Positions 45,704 through 54,438 of a stretch of 64,000 nt of DNA are shown here, in pieces. The DNA comes from Bacillota bacterium (lineage in GTDB: Bacteria > Bacillota_A > Clostridia > Lachnospirales > Lachnospiraceae): contig JAEZTQ010000038.1 of assembly GCA_023443625.1 (NCBI GenBank), forward strand, positions 28,069 to 92,068. Reading direction: 5' to 3'. The position numbers and the translations under genes are program-made. The notes beneath the pieces are model-generated. The model saw only the letters and a list, made by a program, of their open reading frames with translations, had not been told where the DNA came from and ran no database searches. Positions within the stretch are counted from its first letter, which is position 1; each line of letters starts with the position of its first letter.

Positions 45704-47523
45704 GTTGTAAACACCTCCTTATCCTTCATCCTCGTTGTATAACCCAAGGTAAACATAGGTGAGAATGCATACCCTTCTTTGAAGTAACCTACCACATCTT
45801 TATTCATTGAACTAAGGCTCACTTTTGTCTTAACCTCGGGGATAATGGCTGAAACCTCAGTTGCATTGGCCATTTCGGCCTCTCTACATCGATATTCGTA
45901 TTTGATTTCTTTGCTTTCCTTCCCATCTGTGCAGGTTAAGGTTATATTCGTCATATCCTCAGAATATTCCGTAGTTCCATAGCAAGCAACCATATATTCA
46001 TCAATACCTACTTCTGCAAGGGGATCACTCATTTCAAATATTGTTCTCTCATACTTGATGCTAGAGGAACCCTCTTCAAAATAAATCTTTGTCTCTAATT
46101 TTACCTGAAGATGGGAAAATTTGATATCGACTGGATTTAAGGTTAATATTCTGGTTTTCTTACCATTTTCCATTTTTTCTTCAGAAAACGATGCCTTGGT
46201 ACGACATAAGCATAAATCCACTTCTTCACCATTATGGGTTAACCTAGCACTTCTTATGGTTCCTTCCCCTGCGTAATGGGTAAAATAACCCGCACGGTAT
46301 TTCTCCTGGATAAGAAAGGGGTAAGACGCATCTGTAATATGCTTTGTGCCGATACCCACCGGCCACTCTAGCTTTGCTGCGTAAGGTCGAAGATCAACCA
46401 AGGCTCCACCCTGATCCATATTAATACAAGCTCTTAAGAAAGGATCACAGTACCAGAATAATTGTTTATCCGATCCATATAGAATGTCCTTCCAAAGTGC
46501 ACATTCAGGTTCAGTATAGTTCCTCTTACCACGGTAGTAATCTGCAAACTCTGCCATAGTCATGTCCTCTAGCTGACCTTCTCTCTTCAGTTTTCCGTAA
46601 TAAGCCATTCCATCCTCATAGGACTTAAGTAAAAGCTCATAGGGAGCCTCCCAGCGTCCCATCTTATTCATCCAGCCCGGACCAACGAACACCATATTAT
46701 AGGCATAGCCGTTGTTGTATTTTTCAAGATGACGATATTGATCAATCAAATTAAACAAATAGGGGTATTCTTCATCCTGATATATCATACCACGTAGAAT
46801 ATTTTGAGGGTGTGTTCCAAAATTGGATCCATTTCCGTCATAGCATGCGATTAAATCCCTGGACAGGTGAGGAATGGCAACTATCCCACTATCCTCAGCC
46901 TCATTAGCAGCAGGGGCATGAACATTCTGCTTAGAAGGAATCCAAGGTGCCCATGGACCTCCATCCATAAAGGTATACCATGAATTATTACAGGTATGGT
47001 ACGCTTTAGGGCCCTCCTCCCAACAAGTAGCTACAGCACATTTTACCATAGGATATCTTTCTTTGATATAATTAATCAAATCAGCATCCATGTAATAGGA
47101 ACCGGTAGATTCAGGATAAAACCCGAAGCGGTCATAAAATTTACCAAATACCTCTTCTACAATAGACTTCTTATCCTCCATAGAGAACATCCAGATACAA
47201 AAGTCCTTTGTTTTATATTTCTCCCTGAATTCCTTACAGGGAAGTCCCAATAAGGAAAGTGCAATTTCATCACCATACTGTTCATGATCTTTCTTAGCCA
47301 ACTCCACTATCTCATCATTAAACAAGCTGGCATATGTCATCTGAATTGTAGTCTTTAGTCCATTCTTGTGGGCAATGGATTGCTGTGTCTTAAAAATATC
47401 TAAAGATTCCTTTAGTAATTCTTCTCTGCTAATATCCTCCTCTTTTCCATGCCCAGTCACTTTTTCCGCATATTCGGGAACCATTTCGGGACGGTGTAAC
47501 ACATTTAATATGAATTTATTCAT
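45676..47523 (-). CDS. Uncharacterised 615-residue cytoplasmic protein of the galactan locus, possible carbohydrate-active enzyme
   Basis: No signal peptide or membrane helix. Residues about 1-330 look like a barrel of the polysaccharide-deacetylase/GH57/GH38 kind (QMTYASLFNDEIVELAKKDH, FYPESTGSYYMDADLINYIK, SWYTFMDGGPWAPWIP), rich in aromatic and acidic residues. Residues about 370-615 appear all-beta, like the C-terminal sandwich of such enzymes. I do not recognise a characterised family. It directly follows three GH53 genes on one strand, so processing of imported galacto-oligosaccharides is a reasonable guess. Start ATG has AAAGGAAATG upstream. Confidence 0.7.
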   Translation of the reverse strand: MNKFILNVLHRPEMVPEYAEKVTGHGKEEDISREELLKESLDIFKTQQSIAHKNGLKTTIQMTYASLFNDEIVELAKKDHEQYGDEIALSLLGLPCKEFREKYKTKDFCIWMFSMEDKKSIVEEVFGKFYDRFGFYPESTGSYYMDADLINYIKERYPMVKCAVATCWEEGPKAYHTCNNSWYTFMDGGPWAPWIPSKQNVHAPAANEAEDSGIVAIPHLSRDLIACYDGNGSNFGTHPQNILRGMIYQDEEYPYLFNLIDQYRHLEKYNNGYAYNMVFVGPGWMNKMGRWEAPYELLLKSYEDGMAYYGKLKREGQLEDMTMAEFADYYRGKRNYTEPECALWKDILYGSDKQLFWYCDPFLRACINMDQGGALVDLRPYAAKLEWPVGIGTKHITDASYPFLIQEKYRAGYFTHYAGEGTIRSARLTHNGEEVDLCLCRTKASFSEEKMENGKKTRILTLNPVDIKFSHLQVKLETKIYFEEGSSSIKYERTIFEMSDPLAEVGIDEYMVACYGTTEYSEDMTNITLTCTDGKESKEIKYEYRCREAEMANATEVSAIIPEVKTKVSLSSMNKDVVGYFKEGYAFSPMFTLGYTTRMKDKEVFTTWLNLEKAN

Positions 47524-47587
47524 TCTTTTGCATTTCCTTTCAAAATAGGTTATAAGACTAAATAATTCTTCGAAATATGATTATTTT

Positions 47588-49315
47588 TTAAGGGGTAGTC
47601 TCTTGTTTGGTTAAACTAAAATATCTCATTTTGCCATAAACAGGTGGTGACACAATGGATACCCCTAATTTCACCGTTCCTTTTTTAATCTTAATATCTG
47701 ATATCTCATAGGTGGTCCAATCCGAATCCATGGGATAGATCATCCTTTCATTGCAGGTAGTAAGATCCCCCTGCGCAAACATTTTAACATTTACACCCGT
47801 GGTATTGGTGCCACGATAATCCACTTGAAATTTATATGTCCCAGGAGTTAAATCTTCTATTTCTTTATAAATATCAAACTTAAAGTTAAGGGGACTTTCT
47901 ATGTACAAATTATTGATGGGGGGAGCAGGCCATGGAATGGCATATTCCGGATGTAATTCAACGATAGTCCTATCATCATCGCATACCACATACCAACCCT
48001 CCAGGCCATCCTCAAAGCAGGCATTGGGTATGAAATTATAATCCTCTTTCAACTCATTAACTAATTGAAGTTCTATTTGAACCACTTTATTGATCTGAGG
48101 AATCAGCCCCTTAATAATGAAGCTGCCTGTCCTATTATTATTAAAATCCTCCCAAACCACTTCAAGCTGGGGACAGCTTCCGTCATTAAACAGAGTCTTC
48201 AATTTCTTAGGAAGCTTAATCTCGCTACCTTTTTCTTGAATGATTTTATCCGGCTCATAAATCTTTACGACTTTATCCTTATCAATCTTGGATCTATCAA
48301 ACAAAAAGCTTTCCAGAGCAGGCAGTGCACAGCCCATCTCATCAAAAACACCCATGTTTTGCGCCCAGCTACTTGCTCCCTCCAGGGGAAGTACAACCGG
48401 CTCCCAATAATAAATACCAATCCCCATATTATCTTCAAGAGATGCCGTTATGTTCATTACCAAATCCAAAACAATACGTTGCGCTTCTGGAGTAGCCAAA
48501 AATCCTGCAACTTTTTCCTGCTGTTCATCAATAAAGCCCTTCTCTGTACGTCTCCAGGCATGGGCTGTTTCAGCTACAATAACCGGCTTATTATAACGTT
48601 TTACTAGGTTTACCAGGGATTCTTTAAATTCATAGGGCGTACCATGCCAGAAAGCATAATAAGAAACACCGATATAATCAAAATCATCCAGTCCTGCTCC
48701 TATTACAGCATCAAACCAATCACGAAGATAGAAGAATCTCCCTCCCTGATCTAGATGTATTACTACCTTTGTTGTGTTGCCACATACATCTCGGGTTGCA
48801 CGAATTCCAGCATTAACCAGCTCTACCAGTCGGTCATAATGAGGAACTTCACCATCAGGAAAAATCATACCGCTTCTGATCTCATTTCCTATCTGCACAA
48901 GCTCCGGCATGGCCCCTTCCTGCTTTAGTCTTAAGAGAACATCTCGGGTATAGTCGTAAACTGCCTGCTTTAATTCCTCAAAACCAAGTCCTTCCCATGC
49001 CTTCGGCTTATTCTGCTTACTCGGATCAGCCCAGTAATCTGAATAGTGAAAATCAAGGAAAAAGCTCATTCCATGCTCCTTCACTTTCTTAGCCATTGTA
49101 ACCGTATGCTCTAGATTACAGTATCCTCCTGATTCCGGAACATTTTCCGGTTCATTCCAGATACGAAGACGAATGGAATTTACCCCATTCTCCTTTAATA
49201 ATTCAAATACCTCACGTTCATTGCCATATTTATCTCTAAATACAGCTCCCTGGTCTAACATCTCAGGTACATGGGATATGTCCATACCTTTCATAAACTC
49301 CATAGTGCTACTCAT
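47588..49315 (-). CDS. GH53 endo-beta-1,4-galactanase without signal peptide (predicted cytoplasmic)
   Basis: 575 residues. The GH53 barrel covers about 5-345: MKGMDISHVPEML, VNSIRLRIWNEP, FFLDFHYSDYWADP, acid/base Glu about 145 in LVQIGNEIRSG and nucleophile Glu about 249 in PVIVAETAHAW. A Big4-like domain (about 355-430) and a C-terminal beta-sandwich that may be a galactan-binding module (CBM61/CBM4-like) follow. There is no N-terminal signal, and the start (GGGAGG 6 bases upstream) cannot be extended, so the enzyme probably works on imported oligomers. This is unusual for a protein with a binding module. An AACCGGTT palindrome lies just before the ribosome site. Confidence 0.9.
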   Translation of the reverse strand: MSSTMEFMKGMDISHVPEMLDQGAVFRDKYGNEREVFELLKENGVNSIRLRIWNEPENVPESGGYCNLEHTVTMAKKVKEHGMSFFLDFHYSDYWADPSKQNKPKAWEGLGFEELKQAVYDYTRDVLLRLKQEGAMPELVQIGNEIRSGMIFPDGEVPHYDRLVELVNAGIRATRDVCGNTTKVVIHLDQGGRFFYLRDWFDAVIGAGLDDFDYIGVSYYAFWHGTPYEFKESLVNLVKRYNKPVIVAETAHAWRRTEKGFIDEQQEKVAGFLATPEAQRIVLDLVMNITASLEDNMGIGIYYWEPVVLPLEGASSWAQNMGVFDEMGCALPALESFLFDRSKIDKDKVVKIYEPDKIIQEKGSEIKLPKKLKTLFNDGSCPQLEVVWEDFNNNRTGSFIIKGLIPQINKVVQIELQLVNELKEDYNFIPNACFEDGLEGWYVVCDDDRTIVELHPEYAIPWPAPPINNLYIESPLNFKFDIYKEIEDLTPGTYKFQVDYRGTNTTGVNVKMFAQGDLTTCNERMIYPMDSDWTTYEISDIKIKKGTVKLGVSIVSPPVYGKMRYFSLTKQETTP

Positions 49316-49332
49316 GCTATTCCTCCCTTGTT

Positions 49333-49342
49333 CAACCGGTTG
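49333..49342. promoter_or_regulatory. Operator-like palindrome inside the galactanase gene cluster
   Basis: CAACCGGTTG, a perfect 10-bp palindrome with central CG as preferred by LacI-family regulators, sits between two GH53 genes only 35 bases apart. It may allow separate control of the downstream genes. Confidence 0.35.
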
Positions 49343-49350
49343 TTCATATA

Positions 49351-51225
49351 TTAATCAGAAATTCTGTATAATATGAAGTCATCTATAGTTCCCCAACTCT
49401 TAGCATTACACTTCATCCGTACACCGATTTTAAGTGTACCATCTGTTACCTTTATTTCAGGGACAGTAGGATTCTGCCAATCTACATAAGTGGTTACTTT
49501 AAAGGAAGCCTTTTGTTCTGCGACCTTAGTAACCGCATATAATTCCATAACAGAATCTTGAGAAATATCACCACCCTGAGCATAAACAGAAAGCTCATAA
49601 GTTCCAGGCTCCAAGTCTTTGAATTCCTGCTCAACAGAAAATTCCATATCAGAATTTTCTGACCAAAAATGGAAAGCAATATCCCCAGTATGTGCATCAT
49701 TTGCCTTTACCTGAAAATCTGTCGGATTATTTTCACCTTCATAGGCAATCTTCCACATGGTAGTATCGGTATCCTCAAAGCTTGGATTCTGAACAAGGTT
49801 AGTCATCTTTCTCTGCATCTCAGGAGTATCATCATTTACTAAAGATACCTTTGAACCATATTTTAAATACTTGAATACATTTAAGGATGCAAGGGGATAA
49901 CCATCAAAATCAAACATTGCTTGATTGTCCCATGAACAGCCACCGTAAAATAATCCTGCTTCTAGGGGGTCATAATCAGCCGCATAGCTACTTGCCCAGC
50001 CGCTTCCGTACTTTTCCCAAATAGGAGAATTATCTGCTGTTGCTTCCCCAACCGGTATCCATGTTCCCTCCCAATAGAATACACCAAGCACACCGACTTC
50101 ATTTGCCGCTGCACAGATATCACGAATCATACTTGCTTGACCTTGTACGGTAGCAGGATAACCATCAACTAGGTCATTTATGCCAACTAAGCTATTCCCA
50201 CAGCCATCGCCATCCTTGGAAGTATAACAATAAGAGGTTTCTGCAATAACAACTTTTTTACCATGCTTTTCCTGTAGGTTCTTAGCAACAGTCTGCATAT
50301 TTTCATTTGTACCATCCCAGAATGGATAATAGGATAAGGCAAAGATATCATAATCAAGACCAAAGTCTGACAGATTTGAAGCTATACGATCTATTCCTCT
50401 GGAATCCTCTATATCCGTATAATGTACTACAACCTGAATATCTTTCTCAAAAGTCTTGGATATTTCACGAACTGCACGACTTCCTGATTGCAATAGATTG
50501 TAAACCCTAGGAAGAGATCTTTCACCAGACATACCTTGGTTGATTTCATTACCAATCTGAACCATTCCCACATTAACACCTGCATCAAGAATTGCCGTAA
50601 GACTTTCTTTTGTAAATTCATAGAGTGCATCACATTTTTCTTCAATACTCATGCCTTTCCATGCCTTTGGTACATGCTGCCTTTTAGGATCTGCCCAGAA
50701 GTCTGAATAGTGGAAATCAATACATACCTTCATACCATACTTGGATGCTCGCTTTCCAAGTTCGATGGCAGTAGCAACATCATTATTACCCCCACCATAT
50801 CCGTTACCGTCTTCGTCATATGGATCATTCCATACACGCAGACGTATATAATTTACACCAGACTGTGCTAATGTCATGAAGACATCCTGTTCTTCACCTT
50901 CATAGTTATAAAAAGTAACGCCACTGTTTTCGAGAACAAGCACCGCAGACGCATCCATACCTCGAATAAAGTCATCAGAAATGCTTGCAACTGGCTCTAT
51001 ATAGATATCAGCTTCTTCAGGACCATCTGGAAGTGGAAATGTGATTACTTCAAAATCAGACTCTGCTTGTGTAAATGCTTGTTTTTCTGTACCAGACTCT
51101 GTTTGTGTTGATACCTGTGTTTCTCCTTCTGGCTCAGTACTACTTCCTCCACAGCCTAATAAAGCTATGGAGGAAAGACTAACACTGACGAATAAAGCCA
51201 ATACATTTATACGAGATCTCCTCAT
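49351..51225 (-). CDS. GH53 endo-beta-1,4-galactanase, cell-surface lipoprotein
   Basis: 624 residues from the ATG at 51225 (GGGAGG 6 bases upstream). The open frame continues upstream into the previous gene but that part is spurious. Lipobox ALLGCGG (Cys about 25), then a Ser/Thr/Glu linker. The GH53 barrel follows: DFIRGMDASAVLVLENSGV, VNYIRLRVWNDPYDEDGNG, CIDFHYSDFWADPKRQ, acid/base Glu in MVQIGNEINQG, nucleophile Glu in KKVVIAETSYCY. The C-terminal module (LVQNPSFEDTDTTMWKIAYE onward) resembles CBM61/CBM4 sandwiches. It would cut type I arabinogalactan at the membrane surface. Confidence 0.93.
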   Translation of the reverse strand: MRRSRINVLALFVSVSLSSIALLGCGGSSTEPEGETQVSTQTESGTEKQAFTQAESDFEVITFPLPDGPEEADIYIEPVASISDDFIRGMDASAVLVLENSGVTFYNYEGEEQDVFMTLAQSGVNYIRLRVWNDPYDEDGNGYGGGNNDVATAIELGKRASKYGMKVCIDFHYSDFWADPKRQHVPKAWKGMSIEEKCDALYEFTKESLTAILDAGVNVGMVQIGNEINQGMSGERSLPRVYNLLQSGSRAVREISKTFEKDIQVVVHYTDIEDSRGIDRIASNLSDFGLDYDIFALSYYPFWDGTNENMQTVAKNLQEKHGKKVVIAETSYCYTSKDGDGCGNSLVGINDLVDGYPATVQGQASMIRDICAAANEVGVLGVFYWEGTWIPVGEATADNSPIWEKYGSGWASSYAADYDPLEAGLFYGGCSWDNQAMFDFDGYPLASLNVFKYLKYGSKVSLVNDDTPEMQRKMTNLVQNPSFEDTDTTMWKIAYEGENNPTDFQVKANDAHTGDIAFHFWSENSDMEFSVEQEFKDLEPGTYELSVYAQGGDISQDSVMELYAVTKVAEQKASFKVTTYVDWQNPTVPEIKVTDGTLKIGVRMKCNAKSWGTIDDFILYRISD

Positions 51226-51256
51226 ATATATCCTCCCAAATTCAAAAAGTGACGCA

Positions 51257-53044
51257 TTATTCTGCTTTTTCCAAATACCAAAGCTGGCATGCACCGCCCC
51301 AATAAGTCCATTGCACAATATTTCCACCAGATGCTGTACTCCAATTATACACATCAAGACAGGACCCACTGTTTGTAATCCTAGTCTTAATTGCATAAAG
51401 GTCACTTTCTACTTCTACAATTTCAAATTTTTGATTTGCTGCACCAGATGCTGCATACTGCAAAACATTAGCTCCATCGGCAGTGCTCTTTGCAGCTATA
51501 TCCACAGCTTTTCCATATCCTGAAGCACCTGTATAGATTGTGTAGTAACCATCAGATCCTTGCTCCAGCTTAAACTTCTGTCTATTCGTTCCCAAATAAC
51601 TATACTGCTGGATATTTGCATTATTTGAGGATGAGCCATTATCCACGTCAAGATATAGTCCACTGTGTTTACTCTTGATGAAATATGTACCGTTCAAATT
51701 GCCGGAGCTACCTGCTGTAGTTATGCTATCTACACCACGAATATCATTAAATACATATAAAGCTTTTGTTGCCTTCCCTGACCAATCAAACAGTGTCATA
51801 TTATCCCAAGAACTTCCTTGATCCGTAGTAGAATAATACTCTACCGTAGAATTGTACAATCGTTCATAATTTCCCGAAGTAGAAGATGCCCATCCTGTAC
51901 CATATGTTCCCCATGCAGAGCTATCAGTTCCTATCCATGAAGGTTCCCAATAGAAAGCACCTAAACCATAACCGGATAAAGAAGCATTTACTTTTGCAAT
52001 GCCATTAAATACGTCGTAAAGCGCCTGAGCTTGACCTGAAACACTAACAGAATAATTTGAGTACCTCATAGCGGAACTATTATAAATGGTATTCATTGAA
52101 CCATCAGCATCATCAAAAGTATATGGATAAGCTGTTTCAGCAATCATTACTTTTTTATTATATTTTTTTGCAATATTAGTCAGAACAGTAGTCATATCTG
52201 TAACAGTACCATCCCACATAGGATAGAAAGATGCTGCAAATACATCATAATTTACACCCATTTTATTAACCTGCTCTGCATACCATTCTCCGTTAGCAAC
52301 CAGGGCAGTAAAATGTAACACCTTTAATATATTTTTTCCATAAGCAGATTCTATATTGTCTACTGCATAACATCCCTGCTGCATTAATTCGGCAACACCT
52401 GTACTCAGATTCCAAACTCCATCGAATAAGCCACCAACACCGCACATAGAGCCATTGGTTTCATTTCCAATCTGAACCATTTGCACATTAACACCATAAT
52501 CTAACAACTCACGCAAGGAATCGTAAGTAAAGTTATAAACAGCATCTTTTTTGTACTGAAGACTGTAGTTAGCCCAAGCCTTTGGTGCATATTGCTTCGC
52601 TGGATCTGCCCAAAAATCAGAATAATGGAAATCAATAAAAACCTTCATTCCTGCATCTGTAGCTCTCTTACCAAGAACCTTAGCCGTATACAAATCACAG
52701 TTTCCTGCGCCATATCCCTTATAGGGAGCAGTAGAATCATATGGATTATTCCAGATACGGATTCTGACATAATTCACACCCGCACCAGCAAGAATATTAA
52801 AAATATCACCACTGCTACCATCTAAATACTTATATTCTACGCCACTATTCTCTAGCGCAAGAACTGTTGATACATCCACACCACGGATAAAATCACTGGG
52901 CATATTAGATATTTGAGACACACCTGAAACTGAAGTAAAGGCGGATACCTTTTTTGTTTCTGCCAGACTTCCACCAAGTGCTATTGCAGCTACCAACATT
53001 AATGAGATTACGAACTTACAAATTTTCTTTATTATTTTATTCAC
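51257..53044 (-). CDS. Secreted GH53 endo-beta-1,4-galactanase with C-terminal ricin-type CBM13
   Basis: 595 residues from the GTG at 53044, which has GGAGGGG 7 bases upstream; an ATG at 53101 is in frame but lacks a site. The signal peptide ends near KKVSA (about residue 35). GH53 motifs: DFIRGVDVSTVLALENSGV, VNYVRIRIWNNPYD, FIDFHYSDFWADPAKQ, MVQIGNETNGS (acid/base) and KKVMIAETAYPY (nucleophile). From about residue 455 a ricin-B/CBM13 domain has three sugar-binding repeats with QKF/QLW motifs. It is the freely secreted member of the galactanase trio. Confidence 0.93.
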   Translation of the reverse strand: MNKIIKKICKFVISLMLVAAIALGGSLAETKKVSAFTSVSGVSQISNMPSDFIRGVDVSTVLALENSGVEYKYLDGSSGDIFNILAGAGVNYVRIRIWNNPYDSTAPYKGYGAGNCDLYTAKVLGKRATDAGMKVFIDFHYSDFWADPAKQYAPKAWANYSLQYKKDAVYNFTYDSLRELLDYGVNVQMVQIGNETNGSMCGVGGLFDGVWNLSTGVAELMQQGCYAVDNIESAYGKNILKVLHFTALVANGEWYAEQVNKMGVNYDVFAASFYPMWDGTVTDMTTVLTNIAKKYNKKVMIAETAYPYTFDDADGSMNTIYNSSAMRYSNYSVSVSGQAQALYDVFNGIAKVNASLSGYGLGAFYWEPSWIGTDSSAWGTYGTGWASSTSGNYERLYNSTVEYYSTTDQGSSWDNMTLFDWSGKATKALYVFNDIRGVDSITTAGSSGNLNGTYFIKSKHSGLYLDVDNGSSSNNANIQQYSYLGTNRQKFKLEQGSDGYYTIYTGASGYGKAVDIAAKSTADGANVLQYAASGAANQKFEIVEVESDLYAIKTRITNSGSCLDVYNWSTASGGNIVQWTYWGGACQLWYLEKAE

Positions 53045-53115
53045 GATGTTACCCCTCCTATAAAAAATAAAATCATATGGATTGCAGCTTTGATTTGACA
53101 AATTAACTATTGATC

Positions 53116-53253
53116 TTAGTAGGTTTCCATCCAGTATACGGCTGTTTCATTCTGTTCAATAACTCCAGTATCGCAGCCCATAAGAAGCTTCCAGTCTGTA
53201 TTCTGCATACTGACAGTAAATGCTTCTGCATTGAAATTTTGTATAAACTTCAT
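53116..53253 (-). pseudogene. Fragment of a decayed carbohydrate-enzyme gene (C-terminal 45 codons)
   Basis: Reads MKFIQNFNAEAFTVSMQNTD, then WKLLMGCDTGVIEQ and ends YWMETY with a TAA; the frame is open upstream only to the regulator stop (about 10 more codons). The pattern of a hydrophobic strand, FNAEAFTV, WKLLMG and a final aromatic strand resembles the last beta-sandwich of GH42/GH13-type enzymes. No ribosome site precedes the ATG, so it is probably the surviving tail of a deleted gene, possibly a beta-galactosidase. Identity is tentative. Confidence 0.45.
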
Positions 53254-53292
53254 ATTACATTCAAGATACGGACTTGCTGAATAGTTTTATCT

Positions 53293-54270
53293 TTAATTTG
53301 TAGACTTGCGGAATATAATATCATAATCTACCATTGTCCTGGTTTCATATTTTCTACCCAATAGGTACTGTATCAATTGTTTTCCTGCCATATTTCCCAT
53401 CTGGCTTGCTGCTACACTCACTGAGGTAACTGCAGGGGAATAACATTCTAAATTTGGGCTATTGTAAAGGGATGCCACTGCAATGTCCATAGGAATACGA
53501 TATCCTTCTGCCTGAAGTCTTGACATAATCATAGTACAAACTTCATCATCTCCGCAGATGATACATTCTACTTTTTGTGCAATAAGATTACCAATGATGG
53601 AATCTAAAAATTCCATTTTTACTGTACCATTATATAACAGCTGATTTTGCTTAGAGATACCATTCTTTAACATGGCCTTGCAAAATCCCTCATACCGCTT
53701 TTTATCTACACTAAAGCTCATATCCATTAATAAAAGAGCAAATTTTCGGTATCCTCTTCCAATGAGCATGGAGGTCATCTTTTCTGCTGCCGCCTCATTA
53801 TCCGTATCGACCTGAAGTACATTCTCATACTGACAGGTTCCAGTGATTGCAGTGGGAAAGTTCATATCTGTCAAATACTGGAGTGCCTTGTCATCTTCTA
53901 GGCTTCTGGTCAGAATGATCCCATCGACTCTTTTATTTTCTACCAGTAATTGCAGTTCGTAAAAATCACTCAGCTTTCTTGTTGTAAGTAAAACATTATA
54001 TCCAAACATGGATGCGGCTTCACATATTCCAAGCAAGCAATTCTGGAAATAGGCCCCACCTCCATAATAAATATCTGCCGGAAGTACTACACCGATATTA
54101 TGAGTACTTTTTTTCGATATTTCTTTTTCCTCTGCGGCATGATTAATATTCCTTACAAAGTTCTGTACCAACGCTGCAGTTTCTTTCCCAATTCTTCCTT
54201 TTCCAGACAGTGCTCTAGAAACGGTGCTTTTTGAAAGGCCTAATTCACGTGCTATATCATCTAATGTCAT
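53293..54270 (-). CDS. LacI-family regulator of the galactan locus
   Basis: 325 residues, full length. HTH at the N terminus (LDDIARELGLSKSTVSRALS); ligand-binding domain with NIGVVLPADIYYGG, DGIILTRS, CIICGDDEVCTMIMSRLQAE and DIAVASLYNSPN, as in the sugar-responsive GalR/LacI group. It sits between the transporter genes and the galactanases. A terminator before it suggests its own transcript, while TTGCGCAA-type palindromes at the transporter promoter are candidate operators. The effector is probably a galacto-oligosaccharide (inference). Confidence 0.92.
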   Translation of the reverse strand: MTLDDIARELGLSKSTVSRALSGKGRIGKETAALVQNFVRNINHAAEEKEISKKSTHNIGVVLPADIYYGGGAYFQNCLLGICEAASMFGYNVLLTTRKLSDFYELQLLVENKRVDGIILTRSLEDDKALQYLTDMNFPTAITGTCQYENVLQVDTDNEAAAEKMTSMLIGRGYRKFALLLMDMSFSVDKKRYEGFCKAMLKNGISKQNQLLYNGTVKMEFLDSIIGNLIAQKVECIICGDDEVCTMIMSRLQAEGYRIPMDIAVASLYNSPNLECYSPAVTSVSVAASQMGNMAGKQLIQYLLGRKYETRTMVDYDIIFRKSTN

Positions 54271-54339
54271 TCTTACTCCCCTATCTTTTTTATCTATAGG
54301 TCAAAACTGGATGCTTTTATTCTAAGCCTAAAAAATATA

Positions 54340-54372
54340 GAAGGGCTGCTACGATTTCTATAGTAGCCCTTC
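54340..54372 (-). terminator. Terminator after the galactan transporter genes
   Basis: GAAGGGCTGCTA pairs with TAGTAGCCCTTC (one mismatch); the flank at 54331-54337 gives a T-rich tract on the minus strand. It lies between the binding-protein gene and the LacI gene. Confidence 0.8.
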
Positions 54373-54438
54373 CATCTGTATGCCCTTTGATTTTGTAGCT
54401 ACCTATTCAGTATCTTCATAGTTACAATATGCAACAAA

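Noticed and set aside
48065..48607. 180-codon plus-strand frame
   Set aside because: Antisense to a well-supported GH53 gene; no ribosome site and no recognisable domain.
51226..51405. N-terminal extension of the GH53 lipoprotein frame
   Set aside because: It lies within the 3' end of the preceding GH53 gene; the ATG at 51225 has an ideal ribosome site and begins a proper lipoprotein signal.
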